Source: an uncultured Acidimicrobiales bacterium (GTDB taxonomy: Bacteria; Actinomycetota; Acidimicrobiia; Acidimicrobiales; SZUA-35). Taken from it: DNA of 47,486 nucleotides. The position numbers were made by a program, and so were the translations under genes. Below, piece by piece: positions 25,583-34,564 of the stretch. The stretch lies in assembly GCA_937958015.1 (NCBI GenBank), contig CALGOA010000040.1:1-47486 (forward strand), in the 5' to 3' direction. Under the pieces are notes generated by a model, which made no database searches, was not told the DNA's origin, and saw nothing but the letters and a program-made list of their open reading frames with translations. Within the stretch, counting starts at the first letter, position 1; the number at the start of each line of letters is the position of its first letter.

Positions 25583-26272
25583 CTACGAGAGTGCGAGAGC
25601 GACGGCAGCTTGGGCGTGAAGTTGGGTGGTCGCAAAGTAGGGCACGCCGACATCGTCGGGACCGACGAGGAGCTCGATCTCGGTGCAGCCCGCTATCACT
25701 CCCCCGGCTCCCCGCTCAACAAGGCGGTCGATGATGGATTGATACGCCAGGCGCGAATCATCCGACACGACGCCCTGCACCAGTTCGTCGTAGATCACGT
25801 CGTGCACGATGGTTCGGTCCGGCTCGTCGGGAACCAGCACCGTCAGCCCGAACGATTCGAGCCGGGCCCGGTAGAAGTCCTGCTCCATCGTGTACCCGGT
25901 GCCCAGCAGCGCAACGTCGGTGATGCCAGCGGCCCGCACCGCCTCGGCGGTCGCATCGGCCAGATGGACGAATGGAACCGAGATTGCCTGCTCGATCGCT
26001 GGAGCCACCACGTGCATGGTGTTCGTACACAGCAGGATCATCTCGGCTCCGGCCTGCTGCAGTTGGTGAGCGTCACTCGCAAGCAACCGGCCGGCGTGGT
26101 CCCACTCACCCGCAGCCTGCAGCGATTCGATCTCGGCGAAGTTGTAGCTGCGGATCACAAGATCAGCGGAAGCGGTTCCACCGAGTGCCTCGCGCACACC
26201 CCGGTTGATCATCCGTTCGTATTCGACCGAACTCTCCCAGCTCATTCCACCGAGTAGTCCGATCCGCTTCAC
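25583..26272 (-). CDS. aspartate/glutamate racemase family protein
   Basis: A 229-aa protein of the Asp/Glu racemase superfamily. The N-terminus KRIGLLGGMSWESS and the two catalytic cysteines (LLCTNTMH near 83 and AGCTEIELL near 195) match the YgeA/aspartate-racemase branch, which interconverts L and D amino acids without cofactor. It starts only 2 nt after the ribBA stop, so it is probably the last gene of the mogA-ribD-ribBA unit. A metabolic link to riboflavin is not obvious. Confidence 0.87.
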   Translation of the reverse strand: MKRIGLLGGMSWESSVEYERMINRGVREALGGTASADLVIRSYNFAEIESLQAAGEWDHAGRLLASDAHQLQQAGAEMILLCTNTMHVVAPAIEQAISVPFVHLADATAEAVRAAGITDVALLGTGYTMEQDFYRARLESFGLTVLVPDEPDRTIVHDVIYDELVQGVVSDDSRLAYQSIIDRLVERGAGGVIAGCTEIELLVGPDDVGVPYFATTQLHAQAAVALALS

Positions 26273-26274
26273 CG

Positions 26275-27501
26275 TCAGTCCTCGAGGTCGAGCAGGTGAC
26301 CCATCCGGTCCACCTTCGTGCGCAGATAGTCGATGTTGTCCTCGGTCGGAATCGACTGGATCGGTACCCGCTCGATGATCTTCAGACCGTACCCATCCAG
26401 GCCTTCGAACTTGGTGGGATTGTTCGTCATGAGGCGCAGCTTCTCGACCCCCAACTCGACGAGGATCTGGGCACCGACGTCGTATTGGCGACTGTCGATC
26501 GGCAGCCCCTGTTCGAGGTTGGCATCGACGGTGTCGAGTCCGGCTTCTTGTAGGCCGTAGGCACGGATCTTCTGACTCAGTCCGATCCCCCGCCCCTCGT
26601 GGCCGCGCAGGTAAACGACCGCACCGGCTCCGTCGGCGGCGATCTGTTGCATCGCTATTTCCAACTGTGGACCACAGTCACAGCGGAGCGAGCCGAAGAT
26701 GTCGCCGGTAAGGCACTCCGAATGCACCCGCACGAGCGGATCAGGCTCGGCGGCGAGGTCGCCCATGACGAAGGCGATGTGTTCCTGCCCGTCCAGAACC
26801 GATTCGAACACAATCGCACGAAACTCGCCGGCTGCGGTCGGAATTGTGGCTTCAGCCAGCCGGGTCACCAGCTTTTCGGTTCGTCGCCGATAACGCACGA
26901 GGTCGCCGATGGTGACCTGCAGCAGTTCGTGTTCCTTGCAGAACACCGCCAGTTCGTCGGTGTTCGGCATGGTGCCGTCGGGATTGACGATCTCGGCCAA
27001 GACCCCGACCGGCTCCACGTGGGCCATGGTGCAGAGGTCGACCGCAGCCTCGGTGTGGCCTGGTCGCTCGAGTAGACCGCCCACTCGGGCCCGCAGGGGG
27101 AAAACCTGGCCCGGTCGTGCGAAGTCGGCTGATCGAGCGTTGTCGTCGACGAGCGCCCGCAGCGTGAGCGCACGGTCGTGGGCGCTGATCCCGGTGGTTG
27201 TGCCATGCCGGTAGTCGACCGAGACGGTGTAGGCCGCTCGATCCGACTCGGACAGGTCCTGGACCATGAGGGGCAGAGCCAGAGCATCGGCCCGTGCGTC
27301 GCCCAGCGGGGCCCGAATGAGACCACTGGTGTGGTTCACGAAGAAGCCGATCTTCTCCTCGGTCGCAAACTGTGCCGCCATCACCAAATCGCCTTCGGCC
27401 TGACGATCTTCATCGACGACAACGACGATTTCTCCCCGCCCGAGCGCCTCAATGGCTGCGGTTACCGCCGAGTTCTCTACCTCATCGATCCGGGACAACA
27501 T
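26275..27501 (-). CDS. ribBA: bifunctional DHBP synthase / GTP cyclohydrolase II
   Basis: A 408-aa fusion of two riboflavin enzymes. The N-terminal RibB (about 1-205) makes 3,4-dihydroxy-2-butanone 4-phosphate from ribulose 5-phosphate (DEDRQAEGD; HTEAAVDL). The C-terminal RibA opens GTP, with the zinc ligands in SECLTGDIFGSLRCDCGPQL, then LRGHEGRGIGL and DSRQYDVGAQIL. Both sets of active-site residues look intact. It overlaps the end of ribD by 20 nt. Confidence 0.95.
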   Translation of the reverse strand: MLSRIDEVENSAVTAAIEALGRGEIVVVVDEDRQAEGDLVMAAQFATEEKIGFFVNHTSGLIRAPLGDARADALALPLMVQDLSESDRAAYTVSVDYRHGTTTGISAHDRALTLRALVDDNARSADFARPGQVFPLRARVGGLLERPGHTEAAVDLCTMAHVEPVGVLAEIVNPDGTMPNTDELAVFCKEHELLQVTIGDLVRYRRRTEKLVTRLAEATIPTAAGEFRAIVFESVLDGQEHIAFVMGDLAAEPDPLVRVHSECLTGDIFGSLRCDCGPQLEIAMQQIAADGAGAVVYLRGHEGRGIGLSQKIRAYGLQEAGLDTVDANLEQGLPIDSRQYDVGAQILVELGVEKLRLMTNNPTKFEGLDGYGLKIIERVPIQSIPTEDNIDYLRTKVDRMGHLLDLED

Positions 27502-28489
27502 CGATCCTCAGTGTGTCACCCAATCGGTTGATCGCCTCAAAGTTGCCCCGCATGAGCTGTGACATATCTCCAGCGCCAGGGCCACGAAATACGGGCGCGC
27601 CGTCGTCGCCGCCCATGATGGCGGCCCCCAGGTACACCACGTACTGGTCGATCAGGCCGTCGGCATGAAATCGATTGGCGACGGTGGCGCCGCCCTCGAT
27701 GAGCAACTGGACCACACCGTCATCCCCGAGTTGTTGGACCAGCTCGGGCAGTGGCCCGCGGTACTGATCACACGGGTGAACCAGAGCATCGCTGGGGGCG
27801 GCTCCCAGCACGATCCGGCGAGGCTCCCGAGGCGGCAGTCCGTCGGGCGCGACGACGCCCCGGACGGTAAGGCGCGGATTATCGGCTCGAATGGTGCCCG
27901 CGCCGGCGAGAATCGCATCGCTCTGGGCTCGGAGGCTGTGAACATCACGCCGGGCAGCCTCACCCGTAATCCACTGTGAGCTCCCGTCGGCGGCTGCGGT
28001 CCGTCCGTCGATCGTGCTTGCCACCTTGTTCACCACCCACGGGCGGCCGATTCGCCGATGATGCAGGTAGGGCCGGAGTTGATGCTCGATCGATTCGGCC
28101 TGCACGCCGGATCGAACCTCGATCCCCGCCGCCCGGAGTCGGTTGATGCCTTCACCCGCAACCCGCTCATCGGGATCGGTCACACCCACGACCACCTCGG
28201 CAACGCCGGCGGCGATGATCGAGTCGACGCACGGCCCGGTTCGACCCGTGTGGGCACAGGGTTCCAACGTGACGTAGAGCCGGGAGCCCACGGCACGGCT
28301 TCCCGCTCGGTCCAGAACCACCCGTTCGGCATGCCGGTCGCCGGGGCGTTGGGTTCCGCCCTCGAAGCTCACCCCATCGGTTGTCACCAATACTGCGCCG
28401 ACCCAGGGGTTGGGCGGAGCGAGCAAACGACTGTGTTCAGCCCGGGCGATCGCTCGGGTCATGAGTTCGTCGTCGTTCGACGGCGTCAT
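27482..28489 (-). CDS. ribD: riboflavin biosynthesis deaminase/reductase
   Basis: A 335-aa bifunctional enzyme. The N-terminal cytidine-deaminase-like zinc domain has HAE and the EPCAHTGRTGPC signature. The C-terminal reductase domain (about 150-335; NKVASTIDGRTA, AILAGAGTIRADNPRLT, LLIEGGATV) binds NADPH. It carries out the second and third steps after GTP cyclohydrolase II. Its ATG overlaps the mogA stop by one base (TGATG). Confidence 0.95.
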   Translation of the reverse strand: MTPSNDDELMTRAIARAEHSRLLAPPNPWVGAVLVTTDGVSFEGGTQRPGDRHAERVVLDRAGSRAVGSRLYVTLEPCAHTGRTGPCVDSIIAAGVAEVVVGVTDPDERVAGEGINRLRAAGIEVRSGVQAESIEHQLRPYLHHRRIGRPWVVNKVASTIDGRTAAADGSSQWITGEAARRDVHSLRAQSDAILAGAGTIRADNPRLTVRGVVAPDGLPPREPRRIVLGAAPSDALVHPCDQYRGPLPELVQQLGDDGVVQLLIEGGATVANRFHADGLIDQYVVYLGAAIMGGDDGAPVFRGPGAGDMSQLMRGNFEAINRLGDTLRIDVVPDR

Positions 28490-28971
28490 CAGTGGGGTCG
28501 GCCCCCGCCGACCAGATCCACCGCGTGCGGGAGCACGTCGAGCACCGCTTCGAGTGTCTCGATGGTGCCGTTGGTCGAACCGGGCGTGTTGAGAATGACC
28601 GCCTCACCCCGGGTGCCGGCCCGAGCCCGGCTGAGACGCCCGAGCCCCTTTGGATTGCACAGGCGCATCGCTTCGGCCATTCCGTCGGCATGGCGTTCCA
28701 ATGCCTCGCTGGTTCCCTCCGGAGTGAGGTCGCGGGGTCCGAATCCGGTTCCCCCGGTGGTGACGATGATGCCGTTGAACCCCTCGGCGAGGGCGATCAG
28801 GGTGTCGCGGACCGACTCGACACCGTCTGGGATCTGCCGCCTGTCAACGATCTGCCATCCGTCCGCTTCGAGGCGTTCGCTGAGCGCGTCACCGCTTGCA
28901 TCCTCTCGGGTGCCGTGAATGACGCCGTCGGAAACGGTGACGACTTTGGCCAACTTCTGGGATTCGGTCAC
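28489..28971 (-). CDS. MogA/MoaB-type molybdopterin biosynthesis protein
   Basis: A 160-aa protein of the MoaB/Mog fold. It has KVVTVSDGVIHGTREDASG, the substrate-loop motif TTGGTGFGPRDLTPEGT, and NTPGSTNGTIETLEAVL. These proteins adenylylate molybdopterin before molybdenum insertion. The GTG start is 6 nt after a CACAAT box. It is first in a unit with ribD, ribBA and the racemase. MogA and MoaB cannot be separated by eye. Confidence 0.88.
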   Translation of the reverse strand: MTESQKLAKVVTVSDGVIHGTREDASGDALSERLEADGWQIVDRRQIPDGVESVRDTLIALAEGFNGIIVTTGGTGFGPRDLTPEGTSEALERHADGMAEAMRLCNPKGLGRLSRARAGTRGEAVILNTPGSTNGTIETLEAVLDVLPHAVDLVGGGRPH

Positions 28972-28977
28972 CGGTTC

Positions 28978-28983
28978 ATTGTG
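28978..28983 (-). promoter_or_regulatory. -10-like CACAAT before mogA/moaB
   Basis: GGGCACAAT-N6-GTGAC, the same layout as at pepF. No Shine-Dalgarno; leaderless initiation likely. Confidence 0.35.
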
Positions 28984-29005
28984 CCCGCGCCCAGCGCCGG
29001 CACCC

Positions 29006-29860
29006 TCAACCGTGGTCGTGTTCCTCCATGCCGTGCACTTCCTGATGGGCAACACCGGCTGCGAAGTGGGAACGGTCCAGATCCTCAGCCTTCAGTGCAT
29101 CGATCAGTTCGTTCAGGGCGTCCACGGTGGTTTCGGAGTCGGGCTGGTTGGAGAACATCTCGACATAGGGCGACACGATGGCCAGTTGTCGAATCGGCTC
29201 CATGTCTCCGGCGGTCAGTTCAATATCGATCTGATGGAGCATGTCGGCGATCTCGAGGATGGCATCGTTGTCCAGTTCCATCGAACCTTCATCCATGGAG
29301 TCCTCCTCCATGTCTTCCATGTCATGACCTTCAGCGTCATGACCTTCATCCGTGTCCTCGCCGTGGTCCATGTCCTCCATGTCCATATCGCCCATGCCGC
29401 CACCGATTGCTCGAACCTCCGCATCAAAGGCCAGCACCGCTCCATCGTCGGTGGTCAGTTCAACGTCGACTGCGTCAGTCGGAAAGCTGGCGGGATCGAT
29501 GCCCAGCAACATCACGTGAGGGCCGCCGGGTTCGAAGACGAATTCGCCACCGGCCGGCACCACAAAACCCTCATCGACCTGCTGCATCGACATCGCACCA
29601 TTGTCATCCATAAGCGTTTCGTGCAGTTCCACGGTGCCGGTCACCGATGACGTCGCCGAAACCAACCGCACGTCATCGTCACCGGGATTCGAGACCGTTC
29701 CGTACACGACGCCGACGGTCTGCCCCTCCGCAGGTTGACGCGACCATGCGTCGCTGATCGAGAGGGCGTCGCCGGACCCTGCCCCGGTTTCAGAATCGGA
29801 CCCGCCACACGCTGCGCCCACGAGGGCGAGAGCTGCCACGATCAAGAGAAGATTTCTCAT
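29006..29860 (-). CDS. PCuAC-type copper-chaperone lipoprotein with acidic Met/His linker and C-terminal extension
   Basis: A 284-aa protein. The start at MRNLLLIVAALALVGAAC gives a signal peptide with lipobox GAAC, so the mature protein would be lipid-anchored outside the cell. Residues about 30-150 are a PCuAC domain with the copper-binding pattern His...Met...HxM (VELHETLMD, AMSM, PHVMLLG). A run of about 45 residues made mostly of Asp, Glu, Met, His and Gly follows (MGDMDMEDMDHGED). A helical domain then ends in a His-rich tail (HQEVHGMEEHDHG). PCuAC proteins deliver Cu(I) to cytochrome oxidase; the added metal-rich segments suggest extra storage or transfer. Divergent from serA. Confidence 0.83.
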   Translation of the reverse strand: MRNLLLIVAALALVGAACGGSDSETGAGSGDALSISDAWSRQPAEGQTVGVVYGTVSNPGDDDVRLVSATSSVTGTVELHETLMDDNGAMSMQQVDEGFVVPAGGEFVFEPGGPHVMLLGIDPASFPTDAVDVELTTDDGAVLAFDAEVRAIGGGMGDMDMEDMDHGEDTDEGHDAEGHDMEDMEEDSMDEGSMELDNDAILEIADMLHQIDIELTAGDMEPIRQLAIVSPYVEMFSNQPDSETTVDALNELIDALKAEDLDRSHFAAGVAHQEVHGMEEHDHG

Positions 29861-29988
29861 ACATCCACTGTCGTCGGAGCCCTCGCAAGAGTTCCCAAGC
29901 GCCCCAAGATGCGTTACGGTCACACGCAACCGCTCCCTCGACTCCCGCTCGGGCCGGCGTCGGGCTGACTTGTTAGGAACAACATCAG

Positions 29989-31203
29989 ATGCCACCGCTT
30001 CGAGTCCTGTTCGCTGATGCGATCACCGCCGATCGACTCTCCCCGCTCACCGACGACGGCATCGAGTGTGTCGTTGAACCGTCGCTGGGAGCCGAGGACC
30101 TTCCGTCCCGAATCGCTGGCTTCGATGGTCTGGTCGTTCGAAGCACGAAGGTCACCGGTGAAACGATCACCGCCGGGGACAACCTGCAGTTCATCGTCCG
30201 AGCCGGCGCTGGTGTCGACAACATCGACAGCCTCACCGCATCAGCGAACGGCGTATTCGTGTGCAACGTCCCCGGCCGCAACGCCGTCGCAGTGGCCGAG
30301 CTGACCATGGGACTCCTCTTAGCGGTCGACCGACGGATCGCCGACAACACGTCCGATCTCCGAAGCGGCGTCTGGGAAAAGGGCACCTACTCCAAGGCCG
30401 ACGGCCTGCTCGGCAAGACGATGGGCATCGTTGGCCTGGGAGAGATCGGACTAGCGGTCGCCAAGCGGGCCAAAGCGTTCGGCATCACGGTGATCGCCGT
30501 TCGCAAGGATGGCCGAAGCGACGATGTCCTCCAGCGCATCCGTTCGATCGGCGTGAAGATGGTCGATGACATGGACGAACTACTGGCCCAGTCCGACATC
30601 GTCTCGCTTCACGTGCCGAAATCGCCGGCAACCGCCGGCATGGTCGACTCTGACTTCCTCGCCAAGCTACGCCCCGACGCAGTCCTCCTCAACACGAGCC
30701 GAGGCGACATGATCGACGAAACCGCGTTGCTCGACGCGCTCAATCGAGGACTGCGAGCCGGCCTCGATGTCTACGCGGACGAACCCAAATCGTCCTCAGG
30801 CACATTCGACTCGCCGATCGCGTCGCATCCCAACGTTGTCGGCACACACCACATCGGTGCCAGCACGGCCCAGGCTCAGCGGTCGGTGGCCGACGGAACC
30901 GTCGAGACGGTTCAGGCATTCGCCAAAGGTGCACCGATCAACATCGTCAACATGAACACCGCCCCTCGCGGCACCGCCAACCTGATCGTGAAACACCTTG
31001 ACCGGGTCGGCGTACTTGCGTCGGTGTTCGAACTGTTGCGCTCGGAACATGTGAACGTCCAAGAGATGGAGAACCAGCTCTTCAGCGGCGAGAATGGCGC
31101 CGCAGTGGCCACCATCCACGTGAGCCGAACACCAGACTCCTCCACCATCGATGCCCTTTCGAATCTCGAACACGTCCTCAACGTGTCCCTCACCAACGCA
31201 TAG
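29989..31203 (+). CDS. serA: D-3-phosphoglycerate dehydrogenase
   Basis: A 404-aa D-isomer-specific 2-hydroxyacid dehydrogenase. The Rossmann motif GIVGLGEIG is near 144. Catalytic Arg, Glu and His are in NTSRGDMIDE, LDVYADEP and THHIGAST. A C-terminal ACT domain (about 325-404) could allow feedback by serine. It oxidises 3-phosphoglycerate, the first step of serine synthesis. AGGAA about 10 nt before the ATG sets the start. Co-directional with serC 9 nt downstream. Confidence 0.92.
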   Translation: MPPLRVLFADAITADRLSPLTDDGIECVVEPSLGAEDLPSRIAGFDGLVVRSTKVTGETITAGDNLQFIVRAGAGVDNIDSLTASANGVFVCNVPGRNAVAVAELTMGLLLAVDRRIADNTSDLRSGVWEKGTYSKADGLLGKTMGIVGLGEIGLAVAKRAKAFGITVIAVRKDGRSDDVLQRIRSIGVKMVDDMDELLAQSDIVSLHVPKSPATAGMVDSDFLAKLRPDAVLLNTSRGDMIDETALLDALNRGLRAGLDVYADEPKSSSGTFDSPIASHPNVVGTHHIGASTAQAQRSVADGTVETVQAFAKGAPINIVNMNTAPRGTANLIVKHLDRVGVLASVFELLRSEHVNVQEMENQLFSGENGAAVATIHVSRTPDSSTIDALSNLEHVLNVSLTNA

Positions 31204-31212
31204 GAAGAAACC

Positions 31213-32322
31213 GTGACCAACCTCCACGATCCGATCGCTCCGTTTCGGGCGCACAATTTCTGCGCCGGCCCCTGCGCACTGCCGGTCGGTGTTCTTGAAG
31301 AACTGGCAGCCGAGATGGTCGACTATCAGGGCACCGGCATGTCGCTTATCGAAATGAGCCACCGCGGTGCTGAATACGACGCCGTGCACCACGACACGAT
31401 GGACCGGTTCCGGCGCCTCTTCGCCGTGCCCGATGCGTTCTCGATCCTGCTCCTGCAGGGCGGCGCCACCCTGCAGTTCGCGATGGTCCCGATGAACGCC
31501 TCACAACCGGACGACTCGATCGGCTACGTCGTGGGTGGAACCTGGGGCAAGAAGGCCGTCGCAGATGCGAAGATTCTGCGACCAAACACCTACGAAGCCT
31601 GGAATGGAAAGGAGGGAGGTTTCAGCGCCATGCCAACGCTGGATCAGCTCGACATCCAATCCGGCACCCGGTATCTCCACGTCACTTCGAACGAGACGAT
31701 CGGCGGCATCCGAATGGCCAGCTTTGAGGACCCGGGCGTTCGGGTCGTCGCCGATATGAGTTCGGACTACCTGTCCCGCCCCATCCCCTGGGACCTCTTC
31801 GATGTTGTCTATGGCGGGGCCCAGAAGAATCTCGGCCCGGCAGGGCTGGCAGTGGTGTTTGTGCGTACCAGCATTCTGGAGGACGCACCGCAGAACCCGT
31901 CCTACCTGACCTACAAGAATCACGCCGACAACGATTCGCTCGGCAACACACCACCCGTGTTCCCGATCTGGGCCACCGGCAAGATGCTGGCGTGGATGGA
32001 AGATATGGGCGGCGTTGAGGCCATGCAAAGCAGGGCGGCTGCCCGTTCGGGTCAGGTGTACGACGCCATCGATTCCAGCGGCGGATTTTACACCAGCCCG
32101 GTCAACGCCGTCGACCGATCCCACACCAACGTGGTCTTCCGTCTCCAGAATGAAGATCTGGAGAAACGTTTTCTCGCCGAGGCAGCCGAACAGACGCTTC
32201 TCAACCTGAAGGGCCACCGTTCGGTCGGTGGCATCCGGGCCAGCATCTACAACGCCACCCCCGACGACACGGTCACCGCCCTGACCGACTTCATGTCCGC
32301 CTTCGCTTCCCGGGCCGGCTGA
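31213..32322 (+). CDS. serC: phosphoserine aminotransferase
   Basis: A 369-aa class V PLP aminotransferase for the second step of serine synthesis. The N-terminus FCAGPCALPVGVLEE, SLIEMSHRG, LQGGATLQFAMVPMN and the PLP-lysine motif YGGAQKNLGPAGLAVV are typical of SerC. GTG start; GGAAG overlaps the serA stop region and serves as its Shine-Dalgarno. Confidence 0.96.
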   Translation: MTNLHDPIAPFRAHNFCAGPCALPVGVLEELAAEMVDYQGTGMSLIEMSHRGAEYDAVHHDTMDRFRRLFAVPDAFSILLLQGGATLQFAMVPMNASQPDDSIGYVVGGTWGKKAVADAKILRPNTYEAWNGKEGGFSAMPTLDQLDIQSGTRYLHVTSNETIGGIRMASFEDPGVRVVADMSSDYLSRPIPWDLFDVVYGGAQKNLGPAGLAVVFVRTSILEDAPQNPSYLTYKNHADNDSLGNTPPVFPIWATGKMLAWMEDMGGVEAMQSRAAARSGQVYDAIDSSGGFYTSPVNAVDRSHTNVVFRLQNEDLEKRFLAEAAEQTLLNLKGHRSVGGIRASIYNATPDDTVTALTDFMSAFASRAG

Positions 32323-32323
32323 C

Positions 32324-33472
32324 TTGGCTCGCGTCGCCCCGCTTCAGCTGCGGTTGGTCAGTCCCGACTGGGTCGATCGCGTGCCTTCTCCGGCCCACGA
32401 TGCGCTCACACCTGCCGCTCGAATCGCACACCTGCGACGACTTCCCGATTCCTACCTCGGCGTCACCCGCGGCCCCGAGGACTACGAAGGCAACGAACCC
32501 CGATCCGCTGACGAACTGGTCGCAGATGGCAGGGTGGCCCTGGATCGATTGCTCGATCTGGGAGCGTTCGGTGAGGTCGGACCCGATCGCTTCTATGCCT
32601 ACCGACTCGAACTCGACGGCTGGTGCCAGACCGGCATCGTCGGCGGCGTTCACATGGACGACTACGAGTCGGGAACGATCCGTATCCACGAGCAGGTCTA
32701 CGCCGAACGAGCCCGCCATTTGGCGTTACACGCCGAGGTGGTTGGGGCTCAGAGCAGTCCGGTCGCCGTTGCCCATCACCCCAACCGCACGATCGCAACG
32801 ATCCTCGAGGCAGTGCAGGAGACCACCCCCGAGCTGAACTTTGCAATGCCCGATGGCCTCGAACAGACCGTCTGGACCATCGATGACGAACATACCGCCA
32901 GCGTCCGCAGCGAACTGCAGGATGAACGCCTCTATCTGATCGATGGCCACCACCGGACCGCGGCCGCCGCGATTCGTTATGCGGCGGGCGGGCCGCCGTG
33001 GATGCTGGCGGCGCTCTTCTCCACCGACCAGCTTCAGAACCGGGCGTTCCACCGATTCGTGCGCCCGACGGTCGAGGCCCCGCTGGACTCACTTGCGGCG
33101 ATCGAAGGTAGCGAATCCGGGCGTATCGGCGATGGAAAGGGCCACATCCAGATCTACCACGATGGCGAATGGTTGACCGTCCCCCACCAGGGTGCCCGCC
33201 GACCGCTGGAACGTCTTGATATGTGGCAGTTCGAGGAATACATCCGACCTCTGCTGGGTGACGACGCCACCGTGACCTATCAGATGGCTCCCGGCGATGA
33301 AGAGGAACTCCTCGAGTCCGTCGACGAGTCCGGACAACTTCTCGCCCTCATGACCGCCGTGACGATGCCCCAGCTGTTCGCGGTGGCGGATGCCGGCGAC
33401 GTGATGCCCCCCAAGTCGACCTACTTCGAACCGAAGGTTCGCAGCGGAATCTTTCTACGCAGCCTCGCCTAG
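32324..33472 (+). CDS. DUF1015 family protein
   Basis: A 382-aa protein. The hallmark DGHHR is seen in YLIDGHHRTAAAA, along with IRIHEQVYAERA and an N-terminal proline-rich segment. DUF1015 genes are commonly linked to serA-serC, but their biochemical role is not settled. The gene begins at TTG one base after the serC stop, so it is tightly coupled to serine synthesis. Confidence 0.85.
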   Translation: MARVAPLQLRLVSPDWVDRVPSPAHDALTPAARIAHLRRLPDSYLGVTRGPEDYEGNEPRSADELVADGRVALDRLLDLGAFGEVGPDRFYAYRLELDGWCQTGIVGGVHMDDYESGTIRIHEQVYAERARHLALHAEVVGAQSSPVAVAHHPNRTIATILEAVQETTPELNFAMPDGLEQTVWTIDDEHTASVRSELQDERLYLIDGHHRTAAAAIRYAAGGPPWMLAALFSTDQLQNRAFHRFVRPTVEAPLDSLAAIEGSESGRIGDGKGHIQIYHDGEWLTVPHQGARRPLERLDMWQFEEYIRPLLGDDATVTYQMAPGDEEELLESVDESGQLLALMTAVTMPQLFAVADAGDVMPPKSTYFEPKVRSGIFLRSLA

Positions 33473-33487
33473 GCCACCACTAGACCA

Positions 33488-34564
33488 CTAGGACGGACGG
33501 AGAAACGTCTGGCTCCACATGCCGTCGGTTTCGGCCGAGGGAATCCGCACCACGGGTTCACCGACGGTCGGCCAGTCCAACGTCGAGGCAACGTCGGTGG
33601 TCTCGGCCGTTGTGAGCGTGCAGACGCTGTAGATCAAACGGCCACCGGGCCGAACGTACTCTGTGGCAGCCGCCAACAGTTCGGTTTGCACCCCGCCAAG
33701 CCGCTCCGGGGCCGCCGCATCGATACGCCAGCGAGCATCGGGACGCCGGCGAAGACTGCCCAGACCGGTACAGGGCGCATCGAGGAGGACCGCATCGGCC
33801 ACCCCGGGTCGGATCGGGAACGACCGGGCGTCGGCAGCGAGCGACGCCAACGATCCGTCGGTTCGTTTGGCGTTGCGGGCCATGAGCCGAGCTCGTTTCA
33901 GATGGAGATCACCACCGATGACGTTGGCTCCGGCCCCGGCCAGGCCGGTGGCTTTGCCGCCTGGCGCGGCACAAAGATCCAAAATCAACTCACCCGGCTG
34001 AGCGGCCACCATCTGCACGACCTCCTGGCTGGCCAGGTCCTGAACGTACCCGTCGGCCCGAACATGACTCACGGCTGCCCCATTCATCGACGCCATGGCT
34101 TCAACGGCTCGTTCGGATCCGAAGAGCTCCACAAAGGTGTCAAAGATCCAGTCCGGATAACTGAGCCGCACCGCATCGCTGGGAAAGTTCGTGGGCGCGT
34201 CGGCCACCCGTCGAAGTACCGCATTAACCAGACCTCGTACCCGCTTGCGGGAGGCTCCGACGGTTGCGTCCACCGCGGCGTGAGGTGGGGTCGCCATAAA
34301 GTGCAGCTGGTATGTCCCCATCCGCAGGATCGAACGCACGTGGGCGTCGACCTCGTCGTGAAGGAACTGGTCGATGAGGTGGTCGAGCGCCCGCCGCATG
34401 CGGGTCGTTCCGTACACCAGTTCCGTGACGAAACCCCGGTCGCGTTCGGACAGGCTGGCGCGGTCGATCATGGGTCCGAGGACCAGGTTGGCGTAGGCGC
34501 CACCGTTGGCGACCCGTTCCAAAGCGTCGCCTGCGATCCTGCGAGTCTCGATTCCAGCGCTCAC
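33488..34564 (-). CDS. rsmB: 16S rRNA (cytosine-5) methyltransferase, RsmB/Sun family
   Basis: A 358-aa protein with an N-terminal NusB-like RNA-binding domain (about 1-115) and a SAM methyltransferase domain. LDLCAAPGGKAT binds SAM; the catalytic cysteines are in DAPCTGLGSLRRRPDARW and YSVCTL. RsmB methylates C967 of 16S rRNA in E. coli. GTG 34564 overlaps the fmt stop as GTGA. It is shorter than the usual 430 residues, mainly between the two domains. Confidence 0.92.
   Translation of the reverse strand: MSAGIETRRIAGDALERVANGGAYANLVLGPMIDRASLSERDRGFVTELVYGTTRMRRALDHLIDQFLHDEVDAHVRSILRMGTYQLHFMATPPHAAVDATVGASRKRVRGLVNAVLRRVADAPTNFPSDAVRLSYPDWIFDTFVELFGSERAVEAMASMNGAAVSHVRADGYVQDLASQEVVQMVAAQPGELILDLCAAPGGKATGLAGAGANVIGGDLHLKRARLMARNAKRTDGSLASLAADARSFPIRPGVADAVLLDAPCTGLGSLRRRPDARWRIDAAAPERLGGVQTELLAAATEYVRPGGRLIYSVCTLTTAETTDVASTLDWPTVGEPVVRIPSAETDGMWSQTFLRPS

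Noticed and set aside
28490..29005. FMN riboswitch for the rib genes
   Set aside because: No conserved RFN element is visible. The genes run from mogA with 1-20 nt overlaps and no leader.
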